NCBI GenBank assembly: GCA_007694125.1
Contig: RECH01000193.1
Location: 1-39,566 of the forward strand
DNA length: 39,566 nucleotides
Direction: 5' to 3'
Origin: Leptolyngbya sp. DLM2.Bin15
GTDB taxonomy: Bacteria; Cyanobacteriota; Cyanobacteriia; RECH01
The notes under the pieces are model-generated. The model saw nothing but the letters and a program-made list of their open reading frames with translations. It made no database searches and was not told the DNA's origin. How positions within the stretch are numbered: position 1 is the first letter of the stretch; each line of letters opens with the position of its first letter. The position numbers were made by a program, and so were the translations under genes. Shown here one piece after another: positions 18,212 through 27,600 of this stretch.

Positions 18212-18274
18212 GAGGGAGATAAGTTTCAAGATGATGACGTCAGGAGCTAACAGCTCAGATAGGCCGGCAACGGC

Positions 18275-18487
18275 TCAGGCAGACAACAACTCAAGGTGCG
18301 GCATCGATCGCTTGGGTTTTGCCACCGTTACGACGGGGAGAGGGGCGATCGCCTCCGAGTTGTTGGTTCTCAGCTTGGCGGATAGGGTGAGCAATGTGTT
18401 GGATTGCTGCACCACTCCATCGCCAAATCGGTTGAGACGGCTGGGGCGCATCCACATGATGTAGGATTGACGGTGGCTAGATTCCAT
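18275..18487 (-). CDS. small protein of unknown function
   Basis: A 70-residue frame beginning MESSHRQSYIMWMRPSRLNRFGDGVV. AAGGAG lies five bases before the ATG, the best Shine-Dalgarno in this part of the window, and a terminator follows in the same orientation, so it looks like a genuine transcribed gene. The product is basic, without signal peptide or membrane helix, and I do not recognise its family. The opposite-strand frame at 18153-18464 has no such support. The leader contains paired inverted repeats (18541-18612) and a GCCGT/ACGGC hairpin just before the ribosome-binding site. Confidence 0.55.
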   Translation of the reverse strand: MESSHRQSYIMWMRPSRLNRFGDGVVQQSNTLLTLSAKLRTNNSEAIAPLPVVTVAKPKRSMPHLELLSA

Positions 18488-19099
18488 AGGAACTCCTTGA
18501 GCATGACCGCCGTTGATAGACGGCAGCTAACATCTGTATGACTTACACGGTGCTAGGGATTGATCCGGAGTGACGGTTGGTTCTACTCCTTGACCAACAG
18601 CGCAGTGTAAGTGCGGTGTACCGAAACGAGTCAAGCCCCCTGTTGCCATCCATGTTCACCTGGATGAACGCTTTGCATATCGAGAGAACTCTAGACATTC
18701 ACTATGGTCTGCGAAAACACGTCCATTGAGGGAGAGGTAGGTGACACTTTGGCAACCTGACCTGTTGTTGTCCGTCGGGATAGACCTGCTGAACCATGGC
18801 GCGTTACTGTTCTCTTTCCCCACCCTCAAGCCTTGATCCGGTGGGTTATGTCTAACGTAGTCCTGAATGAGGTCTGACTTCGTCCGTGAGGGCACGTGAT
18901 TGTTCAGGGGGGGTCACACAACAGCGCGTAAGTTTACGGATTGTTTTGTAACGTTATGTTTCATTATATTGATTTTTGGTGAGCTTGCCCGAGCTTCCGT
19001 AGACCCTCACTTGGCGTGATCTCCGCACTTGCGCAATTTCATGTCCCGCGTCGGTAGAGCTGATAGTATGGTCTGGAGAGGTCAACACTACATAGACGT
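18488..19099. other. intergenic, leader of the small minus-strand gene and psb32 promoter region
   Basis: No further gene supported. A minus-strand TATAAT occurs at 18963-18968 and could be a -10 for a transcript running toward the small ORF, which would give a very long leader. The right end must contain the psb32 promoter; GGAGAGG lies too far from its ATG to be a standard ribosome-binding site. Confidence 0.35.
18541..18612 (-). other. nested inverted repeats in the leader of the small ORF
   Basis: ACTTACAC (18541-18548) and GTGTAAGT (18605-18612) are exact complements enclosing a second pair, GTTGGT (18576-18581) and ACCAAC (18593-18598). In a minus-strand transcript they would fold into a two-stem element 54-125 bases upstream of the start codon. 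A regulatory role is inference. Confidence 0.4.
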
Positions 19100-19816
19100 A
19101 TGGTGAAATCTGCTAATGCCGCTTCGGTCTGGACAGCTTTGTGCAAGCCCGTTTTGATTGCCTTGGTGAGCGTTTTCTTCATGCTCCAAGTGGGAGCATT
19201 GCCAGCCTATGCCACCGGGGTCTACAGTATGCCATCCGTTGCGCCAGGGGATCCCACCTGGGTGATTGATGAGGCTGATATCATTAGTCGCTTGAATCAA
19301 GGCAAGCTCGATCGCCAACTGGCAGCGATCGCTGAAGAGACTGGCGTTGAGGTTCGCTTCGTCACCTTCCACCGTTTAGACTATGGTGAAACGGCCCAGA
19401 GCTTTGCCGATCAGTTGTTTGAAACCTGGTTCCCTACACCGGAATCTCAAGCCAACCAAGTTGTCCTAGTGCTGGATAACGTCACCAATACTACCGCCAT
19501 CCATGCCGATGCATCGGTGGAGGATCGGCTAACGGCAGAGATTGCCGAGAGCATTGCTCAAGAAACGCTGCAAGTGCCCATTCGCGACGGCAATAAATAC
19601 AACCAGGCCTTTCTAGACGCGGGCGATCGCCTCCTAGCCGTGCTGACGGGGCAACCCGATCCCGGGCCGCCCGTGGTTGAAGTCACCATCCAAACCGAAG
19701 GCACCTACGCCAAAGCAGAGGAAACGGATCAAAATAGCTCCACGGCGCTCATTGTCGGCTTCTTGATTGCCGCCACCGTGATCCCCATGGTCACTTACTA
19801 CATCTACGTTCGTTAG
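19100..19816 (+). CDS. psb32: Psb32-type TPM-domain protein (photosystem II repair)
   Basis: A 238-residue protein with an N-terminal signal (hydrophobic about 17-32, probable cleavage after ALPAYA near residue 38), a TPM domain (about 50-190) and a C-terminal transmembrane helix (about 213-236). VIDEADIISRLNQGKLDRQLAAIAEETGVEVRFVTF is the typical TPM start. In cyanobacteria and plants Psb32/TLP18.3-type proteins sit in the thylakoid lumen, anchored by the C-terminal helix, and assist repair of photosystem II. The gene is convergent with a glycosyltransferase-like gene 14 bp away. Confidence 0.87.
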   Translation: MVKSANAASVWTALCKPVLIALVSVFFMLQVGALPAYATGVYSMPSVAPGDPTWVIDEADIISRLNQGKLDRQLAAIAEETGVEVRFVTFHRLDYGETAQSFADQLFETWFPTPESQANQVVLVLDNVTNTTAIHADASVEDRLTAEIAESIAQETLQVPIRDGNKYNQAFLDAGDRLLAVLTGQPDPGPPVVEVTIQTEGTYAKAEETDQNSSTALIVGFLIAATVIPMVTYYIYVR

Positions 19817-19830
19817 ACCAGCACTGGGTA

Positions 19831-21018
19831 TCATCCCCAAAGCTGTTTCGCATCCTCCAGTGTCGGCAACTGTAGCTGATAGGATTGACTTCGCTCAGTC
19901 AAAATTCGCGGGCCGTGATTGATGCCATGCAAATACCGCTTAATTTCTCGTTTCTGAAGTAAAAATTGCCCAAAATATTGCATCGGTCGAACTAGTTTTT
20001 TCTGCAGCGGGGACTGTCGTAGCCACTGGGTATATCCGGCCGCAATTGGGCCAGACAATAGCTGATGCCATTGCATTGCAGTTTGAGCCGGAGTGAACTC
20101 TTGCGACCGACGCAACCCATTTTCAATCATGGCTAGATAGAGATCAGGATTCTGCTTTAGGTGGTGCAGTGCAGCGATCGCATCTTCTGGGGTGCAGACT
20201 TCAATGTAATCCAAACTAGATTGACGAAGTCGTTGATAGGAAGGTTCAGGGCTCAGCAAGGCTGGAACCCCCGCCGTCCAAGCATTAATCAGCTTCAGAG
20301 CGGGTTTTAAAGACGTATCAAAATGGGTTGTGTTTCGGATCGCCATCACCACGTCAGCATCCCGATAGTTCGCCCAGCCTTCAAAGACATTTCCCGTAAA
20401 CTCTGTGTTCATGACTAGGCGAATGTCCATTGCATCTAGCTGGGCTAAAAACTCAGGGGTTCTAAAGGGTGGAAATAGATTGTACGCCTCCCCCTTAAAC
20501 ACCAGATTTTCAATCGTAGCCCCTCTAGATGGATCCCTTGGTTTCATATTAGGTTGGGGACGATGGGAAATGAAGTGATCCAGCCTCTGGGATTGAATTT
20601 GGGAATGATTGATAACAAAGCGCTGATTGCACATCATAGGGCGTGGACAATCGTGATATAACGCTACTACAAAGCTTTTATGCAACCAATCGCGTGCTTT
20701 CAAATAATAGTAAGGTATGAAGCAAATTTGTCCTGGAATAATCTCAGGAACTAGATGAACATCTAAACCACATTGCTTCAGGTCAATATAGGCTTGGGCT
20801 GTCCAAATATCGCTTGTATTTACACCGCGTTCGTAGAGTGATTCCAAGGGAAATTGGTTTGGATACTCTAAAAAATTAGGATTATCAACAATATCCTGCC
20901 ATTTCGGGTCTTTTGTGACAAAATATACTGGATGTGGAAGGGGAGCTAATTGTTCCCAAACAGGCTGTAAACATCCAGTCGAACTTAGGGGACGGCTCAA
21001 TGGTTCTGCTGAAGCCAT
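19831..21018 (-). CDS. glycosyltransferase-like protein (GT-B type C-terminal half)
   Basis: A 395-residue soluble protein. The C-terminal half (about 220-325) has the form of a GT-B donor-binding domain: DADVVMAIRN, KPALKLINAWTAGVPALLSPEPSYQRLR, SLDYIEVCTPEDAIAALHHLKQNPDLYLAMIENGLRRSQEF. The N-terminal half contains YFVTKDPKWQDI and the short motif YHDCPRP, with no signal or membrane segment. This supports a sugar transferase, but neither donor nor acceptor can be inferred. The ATG has no evident Shine-Dalgarno sequence. It stands alone, not in a polysaccharide cluster. Confidence 0.7.
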   Translation of the reverse strand: MASAEPLSRPLSSTGCLQPVWEQLAPLPHPVYFVTKDPKWQDIVDNPNFLEYPNQFPLESLYERGVNTSDIWTAQAYIDLKQCGLDVHLVPEIIPGQICFIPYYYLKARDWLHKSFVVALYHDCPRPMMCNQRFVINHSQIQSQRLDHFISHRPQPNMKPRDPSRGATIENLVFKGEAYNLFPPFRTPEFLAQLDAMDIRLVMNTEFTGNVFEGWANYRDADVVMAIRNTTHFDTSLKPALKLINAWTAGVPALLSPEPSYQRLRQSSLDYIEVCTPEDAIAALHHLKQNPDLYLAMIENGLRRSQEFTPAQTAMQWHQLLSGPIAAGYTQWLRQSPLQKKLVRPMQYFGQFLLQKREIKRYLHGINHGPRILTERSQSYQLQLPTLEDAKQLWG

Positions 21019-21108
21019 ATGGTCTACTCATTATTCAAGAGACAGGGTAGACGTCAGTTATAGCTTAAATTTTTTTCGTTAGACCACTACATCATCTCCG
21101 GAGTTGTC

Positions 21109-21519
21109 CTAGTCTTGAATGTAGTCATGGCCACTGATCAGAGCCATCTCTGCACGCACAAATTCCCGCCCCAGATACAGAGCATGGTCAAATCTGCTGA
21201 GGGGGCAACGGTTGGCGACTTCCGTAATGGCCATGCCCAATTCTTTAGCCGTGCGACCCTGGTAGGTTTGGGTGGGCAGACGCTTGGCATTGCCACCTCG
21301 GGCGCAGAGGGGTTCGCCGGTCTCTGGATCGACAGCGAGACCTTTTTCGTTGATGGCATTGGTGTAGTGGTCGGCGCAGATCAGTCCGGCTTCTCGATCA
21401 ACGTAAATAATAAAATATCCTTCTGGATCCAGCTCGATGAAGCGTTTGGAGAGCTGGTCGTCGAGTTTGGCTAAATCTGCCGCTCTCGGGCGGGTAGTGG
21501 ATGTATGGGGATGGGTCAT
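21109..21519 (-). CDS. DUF4346 domain protein
   Basis: A 136-residue protein matching my memory of the cyanobacterial stand-alone DUF4346 family: LDDQLSKRFIELDPEGYFIIYVDREAGLICADHYTNAINEKGLAVDPETGEPLCARG, then a helix-rich C-terminal half with LSRFDHALYLGREFVRAEMAL. The same domain is known fused to dihydropteroate synthase-like proteins, but no catalytic function is established. It is divergent from the FemAB-like gene across 274 bp. Confidence 0.75.
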   Translation of the reverse strand: MTHPHTSTTRPRAADLAKLDDQLSKRFIELDPEGYFIIYVDREAGLICADHYTNAINEKGLAVDPETGEPLCARGGNAKRLPTQTYQGRTAKELGMAITEVANRCPLSRFDHALYLGREFVRAEMALISGHDYIQD

Positions 21520-21793
21520 AACTCGTTTTTATTGATTACCAATCTCTCAGTTTAAAGGGTGCCGTTGAGGATGGGAACCCGTAGAATCAATGGGAGAAGC
21601 GATCGCTCTTGGTTCTGCATTGCAACTATTTTTCGTGGCGACAACATAAAAGATTGTGGATAATCGTCAATAGCGCTTGTCTACGGCAGGTCTGCTTAGC
21701 AAGCGAGCGGTCATGGTTCGGATGCATAGCCATGTTGCACATTGTCCGCCGCTCAATCTATGTCCACCCTAGCGAATTTTTCTGCAGACTTTC

Positions 21794-22981
21794 ATGGTGG
21801 ATCCCTTAACCTCTCCCTATTCCATCGCTTGGATCGCAAACATGGCAGAACTTCCCCAAGGGGAATGGGATGCCCTAGCCCTGCCGCTGAAAACGCCGTT
21901 TCTGGAGTGGCATTGGCTGAACGCCATGGAAACCTCCCACAGCGTTGTACCCAATACCGGCTGGCTGCCCCAGCATTTGACGGTGTGGCGCGGGCGATCG
22001 CTGGTGGCCGCCGCACCGCTCTACCTGAAGGGACACAGTTACGGAGAGTTTGTGTTCGATCATCAGTGGGCGGATCTGGCCCAACGCATGGGGGTGAAAT
22101 ACTATCCCAAACTCTTGGGCATGTCGCCCTTTACGCCGGCCGAGGGCTATCGGTTTTTAATCGCGCCAGGGGAAGATGAGGCGGTGCTCACTGACCTGAT
22201 GGTGCATGCTATTGATGATTTTTGCGATCGCAACCATATTTCTGCCTGCCATTTTCTCTACGTCGATCCTCAGTGGCGGCAGATGATGGAGCAGCGGGGC
22301 TTCAGTGCTTGGCTGCACCACAACTATGTTTGGAGCAATCAGGGCTACAGCAGCTTCGATGATTACCTAACGTCCTTCAATGCCAATCAGCGGCGCAACA
22401 TTAAGCGGGAACGCAAAGCCATTGAGAAAGCTGGGCTATCGATGCAGATCCTCACGGGAGAGCAGATCACCAAGCCGCTGCTCTCGCTGATGTATGACTT
22501 CTACGCCGATACCTGCGATAAGTTTGGTTGGTGGGGCAGTAAGTACCTCACACGGCACTTTTTTGAGCAGCTCCACCACGACTATCGCCATCGCGTGGTC
22601 TTAGTGGCCGCCTTCAACGACCAGGATCCCCGCAAACCCACAGGCATGTCTTTTTGCCTCACCAAGGGTGATCAGCTTTACGGTCGTTACTGGGGTTCGT
22701 TCCAGGAGTTTGACTGCCTACATTTCAATGCCTGCTACTATGCTCCGATTGAATGGGCGATCGCTCAAGGGATCCAAACCTTTGATCCAGGGGCAGGCGG
22801 GCGACACAAAAAGCGCCGGGGCTTTCCGGCTACGCCCAACTATTCCCTACACCGCATCTACAGCGATCGCCTCCTGCCGATTCTCAGCGCCTATATGCGC
22901 CAAGCCAATGAGCTAGAGCAGCAGGAAATTGACGGCATTAACCAAGATTTGCCCTTTAAGCAGGGATCGGGCAGCAATTAG
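21794..22981 (+). CDS. FemAB-like/GNAT acyltransferase (COG3146 type)
   Basis: A 395-residue protein of the FemAB-like N-acyltransferase family (PF04339): LKTPFLEWHWLNAMETS near the N-terminus, HLTVWRGRSLVAAAPLYLKGHSYGEFVFDHQWAD, NANQRRNIKRERK in the middle (about 197-208), and the characteristic FDPGAGGRHKKRRGFPATPNYSLH (about 330-353). Related enzymes transfer aminoacyl or acyl groups in peptidoglycan or amino-acid metabolism; the substrate here is unknown. No Shine-Dalgarno sequence decides between the ATG at 21794 and one at 21842; the longer form is kept because family members begin before the second. Confidence 0.85.
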   Translation: MVDPLTSPYSIAWIANMAELPQGEWDALALPLKTPFLEWHWLNAMETSHSVVPNTGWLPQHLTVWRGRSLVAAAPLYLKGHSYGEFVFDHQWADLAQRMGVKYYPKLLGMSPFTPAEGYRFLIAPGEDEAVLTDLMVHAIDDFCDRNHISACHFLYVDPQWRQMMEQRGFSAWLHHNYVWSNQGYSSFDDYLTSFNANQRRNIKRERKAIEKAGLSMQILTGEQITKPLLSLMYDFYADTCDKFGWWGSKYLTRHFFEQLHHDYRHRVVLVAAFNDQDPRKPTGMSFCLTKGDQLYGRYWGSFQEFDCLHFNACYYAPIEWAIAQGIQTFDPGAGGRHKKRRGFPATPNYSLHRIYSDRLLPILSAYMRQANELEQQEIDGINQDLPFKQGSGSN

Positions 22982-23131
22982 ACGAGAGGCGGAGAGCGAT
23001 CGCCCCTGGGATGTTGGCCGTTCTCCCGAGCTTTTTCGCGAATCGTCTTAAAATCTATAGGATAGGTTAACCAAGGCGATCGGCGTCCTTGGTTTTCCAT
23101 CCTGTAGGTATCATGCGGCTCTACCCAAACC

Positions 23132-23842
23132 ATGTCCGACCCCGAACAAATCCCACTCTTTGATCTATTCTCCACCCCTGCGCCGCCGCCCTCCGTGGAT
23201 CTGGATCGCATTCCCACCAGTGCCAAGATTCCCATTCCCCCCGGCACCTATGCCGATCTGGAGACCTTAGGGCATCATTGTCGCCAGTGTCAGCGCTGCG
23301 AACTGGGGGAGACTCGCATCCATGCCGTGGTGGGGCGGGGCAATCCTAAGGCTCCCATTATGATTGTGGGGGAGGGGCCAGGGCAGCATGAGGACGAAGC
23401 AGGGCAGCCGTTTGTGGGGCGATCGGGGCAGTTGCTGGAAAAAATTCTGGCCGCGGTGAATATCGACAGTCAGCAAGACGTCTACATTTCCAACATTGTT
23501 AAATGCCGCCCGCCGGGCAACCGCACCCCCACGGCCACTGAGATGGATGCTTGTCGCCCCTATTTGCTAGAGCAAATTCGCTTGGTGGATCCCAAAATCA
23601 TTTTGCTCACCGGCGCGTCGTCGGTGCGGGGCTTGATTGGCGATAAGCGCGGCATCACCAAAATTCGCGGGCAGTGGCTGGAGTGGGAGAATCGTCTCTG
23701 TATGCCCATCTTTCATCCCGCCTACCTGCTGCGCAACGCCTCCCGTGAGCAGGGCAGTCCCAAGTGGTTGATGTGGCAAGATATTCAAACGGTGCGGGCT
23801 AAGCTCGACGAAATTCGCCAAGTGCCGCCCAATGCGCAGTAA
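23132..23842 (+). CDS. uracil-DNA glycosylase, family 4 ([4Fe-4S])
   Basis: Excises uracil from DNA. The 236-residue protein has a poorly conserved 40-residue N-terminal extension, then CRQCQRCELGETR and GEGPGQHEDEAGQPFVGRSGQLLEKIL, the family 4 active-site segment (80-105). Candidate iron-sulfur ligands are C53, C56, C125 and C141, of which the last two have the usual x15 spacing. VKCRPPGNRTP and the catalytic IFHPAYLLRN (H195) are intact. The gene follows the FemAB-like gene by 150 bp on the same strand, with its own probable terminator. Confidence 0.93.
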   Translation: MSDPEQIPLFDLFSTPAPPPSVDLDRIPTSAKIPIPPGTYADLETLGHHCRQCQRCELGETRIHAVVGRGNPKAPIMIVGEGPGQHEDEAGQPFVGRSGQLLEKILAAVNIDSQQDVYISNIVKCRPPGNRTPTATEMDACRPYLLEQIRLVDPKIILLTGASSVRGLIGDKRGITKIRGQWLEWENRLCMPIFHPAYLLRNASREQGSPKWLMWQDIQTVRAKLDEIRQVPPNAQ

Positions 23843-24661
23843 AAGTTTCCGACCGATGTCGTCTTTCAGAGAAAATAGGGCAGACTAGTACTGTTCTGCT
23901 TTTGGACAAAAGCAAGACGGCTGAAGACCAGCGCCATCACGGGTGATTGCTTCCCTATCCTAGGGCTGGCAGTGTGTCATGTCTTGTCCCAATGGTCTCA
24001 TGTGATGAGGCGGGGATAAGGCTTGTCTTGAAAGATTTAGAATCGCAACTGGATCAGTGAATACGGTCATCAACATGAGGATGAATGAACGACAAGGATA
24101 CCTCTGACGGAGTGGATGAGTTCACCTCAGCACCCTGAATGGGCTGTGTTCCCTGATCAACCCATGGTCTACAAATCCATACATCGCCGTTTGCCCTCTT
24201 GTGCTGACCAGCCTAGGGGGAAATGTTGTCGCTTGTTGGAGTTTCGTGTTCTATTGAGTCAGTCTGGTGTCAGTGATACTGGCTAGAAAGTGCTGCTTGC
24301 TAGCAGTTGTGGCAGACTTTGACAGGCTGCGGGTGACCTTAGGTGCATGGTTTAGGTGCATGGGAGGGGCTAGGAGGCCAACGAGGCTAGACGATGGGCG
24401 ATCGCTATCGTTGGCCCTCATGAAGGCCTAGGGTGGGGAGAACAAGTTTCCCATGGTGTTCTCTTTTACAAGTCCATGACGTGCAGGTCAGGACTTTTTG
24501 CGCCATACTCTTAGGCTGTAGTTGACCTAGGCTGTAGGCCTTGTAAAAACCTCGGATGCCGGTTGCATCCATGCACGGCTGGGGATGACTGGTTTGATGC
24601 TTGCTGTTTGTCTATAACGTGTGTGCCCTAGGGGTAAGTCAACGTAGTATTTGGTGCCGCC
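23843..24661. other. 819-bp intergenic stretch before the giant gene
   Basis: No gene supported. It begins with a weak terminator (listed separately). It contains two short direct repeats: TTAGGTGCATGG twice with period 13 (24339-24363), and TAGGCTGTAG twice with period 16 (24512-24537). No consensus promoter for the giant gene is evident. Confidence 0.4.
23880..23904 (+). terminator. weak terminator after uracil-DNA glycosylase
   Basis: GCAGA (23880-23884) pairs with TCTGC (23895-23899), followed by TTTT. The stem is only five pairs, and TGCTTTT/AAAAGCA overlaps it as a second hairpin. Confidence 0.35.
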
Positions 24662-27600
24662 ATGACTAACTTTCGGGATGATTTGACGCAGTCCGAGGCG
24701 ATCGCTTCTGGTCTACCTACGCCAGCGATCGCCTCGGATCGGCTGGAATTGCTTGTCATTGATCCATCCGTACAAGACTATGGGCAGTTGATCGACGGTC
24801 TGCGGCCTGGTGTGGTGGTGTATGTGCTCCATCCGCAGCAGGATGGGATTGAGCAGATCACGGAGCTGTTGCAGCCCTACAATCAGCAGATCCAAAGTCT
24901 TCATCTGATCACCCATGGCGATCGCGGCCAACTGCGGCTGGGTCATAGTCTCCTCACCACCAGCACCCTAGGGCGCTACGGGCGATCGCTGCAGCGTTGG
25001 TCTATGGCCCTGGCTCCCCATGCCGATATCTTGATCTACGGCTGCCAGGTGGCGGCTGGTGTTGCAGGGCATGGGCTCATCCGTCAACTTCAGGCGCTAA
25101 CCGGCGCAAATATTGCCGCTGCCACCACCCCAATTGGTCATGCCTCCCAGGGCGGCACCTGGGACTTGGATGTCAAGCTAGGTGACGTGTCTACCCCCGT
25201 GGTTGTGGATGCAGCGACGCAGCAGGCCTACGCCCATCGGCTAGAGTTGCCTGGCATCAGCATCTCCGATCTCACCGTGGATGAAGACGTGGGCGACGCG
25301 GTCTTTACCGTGACCCTCTCATCGCCTGCCACGGAAGAGGTTGTGGTTAACTTTGCAACCAATGACTTCTCCGCTACGGCTGATGAAGACTACATTCCGG
25401 TTTTTGGGCAATTGACGATTCCCATCGGGGGCACCCAAGGATTCATCACCGTCACCATCATTGATGATGATATTGACGAGGGGCAGGATGGTAACCCGTT
25501 TGAAGGTGAAATCTTTGAGGTCAATCTCTCGGTTGTCTCTGGGGCAGATCCAGCGTCGATAGACTCCAACCTGACAGCGAATGGCGTCATTGTGGATAAT
25601 GACCCAGCGCCAGTGGTGAATGTGCTCAATACGGGGCTTGAGGTGATCGAAGGGGCGATCGCCCGCTTCACCGTTGTTCTAGACCGCCCTGCCGATGGGC
25701 AGATCACGGTGAACTATACCCTCAATGAGGGCACCGCAACGGATGGTGCAGACTATATCTTTCCGGTGACGCCATCGTTGCTGTTTCTGGCGCGGGAGAC
25801 CCAGAAAGTCATTGAAATCACCATTGTTGATGACGATGTGTATGAAAACAATGGGGTGCCCGAGACCTTTTCCCTCCAGCTTCTCAACGCTACGGGTAAT
25901 GCTAGCGGGGATGGGGTAGAACTTGGCCCAAATCGGACGAGCACCGTCAGCATTATTGACAATGACCCGGTGCCGGTGGTCAATGTCAACAATCTCACCG
26001 TTAACGAAGATGTCGGAACAGCGGTGCTTGCGGTAACCCTCAGCAACCCTAGTGACAACATCAGCCGGATCACCTACGCCACAGCAGATGGTACGGCTGT
26101 GAGTACTGGCACCGCCGCTGAGGGTACTCGCGACTATATACCACGGACGGGTACCTTGACCTTCTTGGCTGGGGTCACGGCTTCGCTGATCACGATCACC
26201 ATTGTGGATGACGTGGTGGAAGAGGCGGACGAGCAGTTTTTCGTGAATATTACCGGGACATCGGGCCCCGGTAATGTGGATCTGGTTACTGGCAACACCC
26301 AAGCGGTGGTGACCATTCGCGATAACGATGGTCTGCCGGTGGTGACGGTGCTGGGTGATAGCCAAGAGGAGGGTGCCGATATCTCCTTCACGGTGCAGTT
26401 GTCGCGGGCAAGCACCACGCCCGTTGTGATCAACTACACCACGGTGAATGGAACAGCGATCGCGGAAACCCTGACGCCCGAGCTGGATGGCGATAATGAC
26501 TATACCTTCACCCAGGGCAGCCTCACCTTTGAGCCGGGGCAAACGCAGCTTACCGTGGTGGTTCCAACCACAGCGGATGAGATTTTTGAAGCGAATGAAA
26601 CCTTCACGCTGCAGCTATCCCTAGATCCAGATGCGGATAATGCTACCTTTGCCGGTGGCAGTTCTGTGGGCACGGGTACCATTCTCAATAACGATCCGGC
26701 TCCGGTGATCACCGTGAGTGAGGGCCTGGAGGTGAATGAAGGTGCTTTGGGGAATTTCCCAACCGCCGTGGTGACCTTTACCTTGGATCGTCCCAGCCAA
26801 ATACCGATCACGGTCAACTATGAAACGGAGGACGGGACGGCGGAGAGCGGCGGTAGTATCGCAGCTGGCACCGCCGACTATGTGCCCCTTAACGGCATTT
26901 TGACCTTTAGTGCGGGTTCGACGATCCAACGACTGACGGTGACGGTGAATGGGGACGACACCTTTGAGGGGAGCGATGAAACCTTTGTCCTCAATTTCAG
27001 TAATCCTAGCAGTGGTGCAACCCTAACCACGACCCAAAGCACCGTCACCATTCTTGATAACGATGCCCAGCCGGCGATCGCCATCCTGGATACCTCGGTT
27101 TTAGAGGGCAATATTACTGAAACTACCCAGGCGGTTTTTACCGTTCAGCTCACCAATCCCAGTCAGACGCCGGTAACGGTCACTTACAGCACTGAGGATG
27201 GAACGGCTTCATCTGGGGGTGATATAGCTGCGGGCGAGGGTGACTTTGTTGCGGTGAGCGATGCGGTTTTGACCTTTGCTCCAGGGGTGATTGAACAGTT
27301 GATCACCATTACGGTGAATGGGGATGATATTAACGAAGGCGACGAAACCTTCAGTGTCAACCTGAGTGGGGCGAATGGTGCCACGGTGGCAGATGGAGTA
27401 GCTACCGGCACCATTATCGACAACGATGGGCCGCCAGCGATCGCCATCTTCAACACGAGTGTGGATGAAGTCAACAGCGGCAACACCAGCAGTGCTATCT
27501 TCACGGTACAGCTCAGCAATGCCAGCCAAACAGAAATCACGGTCACCTATAACACCGCTGATGGTACTGCCACATCTGGTGGTGATGCAAATGCGGGCGG

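Noticed and set aside
18613-18700. Minus-strand CGTTCATCC followed by GGATGG, resembling the start of a glutamine riboswitch (downstream-peptide motif)
   Set aside because: The near-invariant GGAAGTAGG and the closing GAACG segment are absent; likely coincidence, although the position upstream of a small ORF is suggestive.
18656-18895. 79-codon minus-strand frame with GTG start
   Set aside because: No ribosome-binding site and no recognisable product.
21609-21809. 66-codon frame upstream of the FemAB-like gene
   Set aside because: Random-looking composition rich in Cys and Trp, overlapping the real gene start; region is better seen as a divergent promoter.
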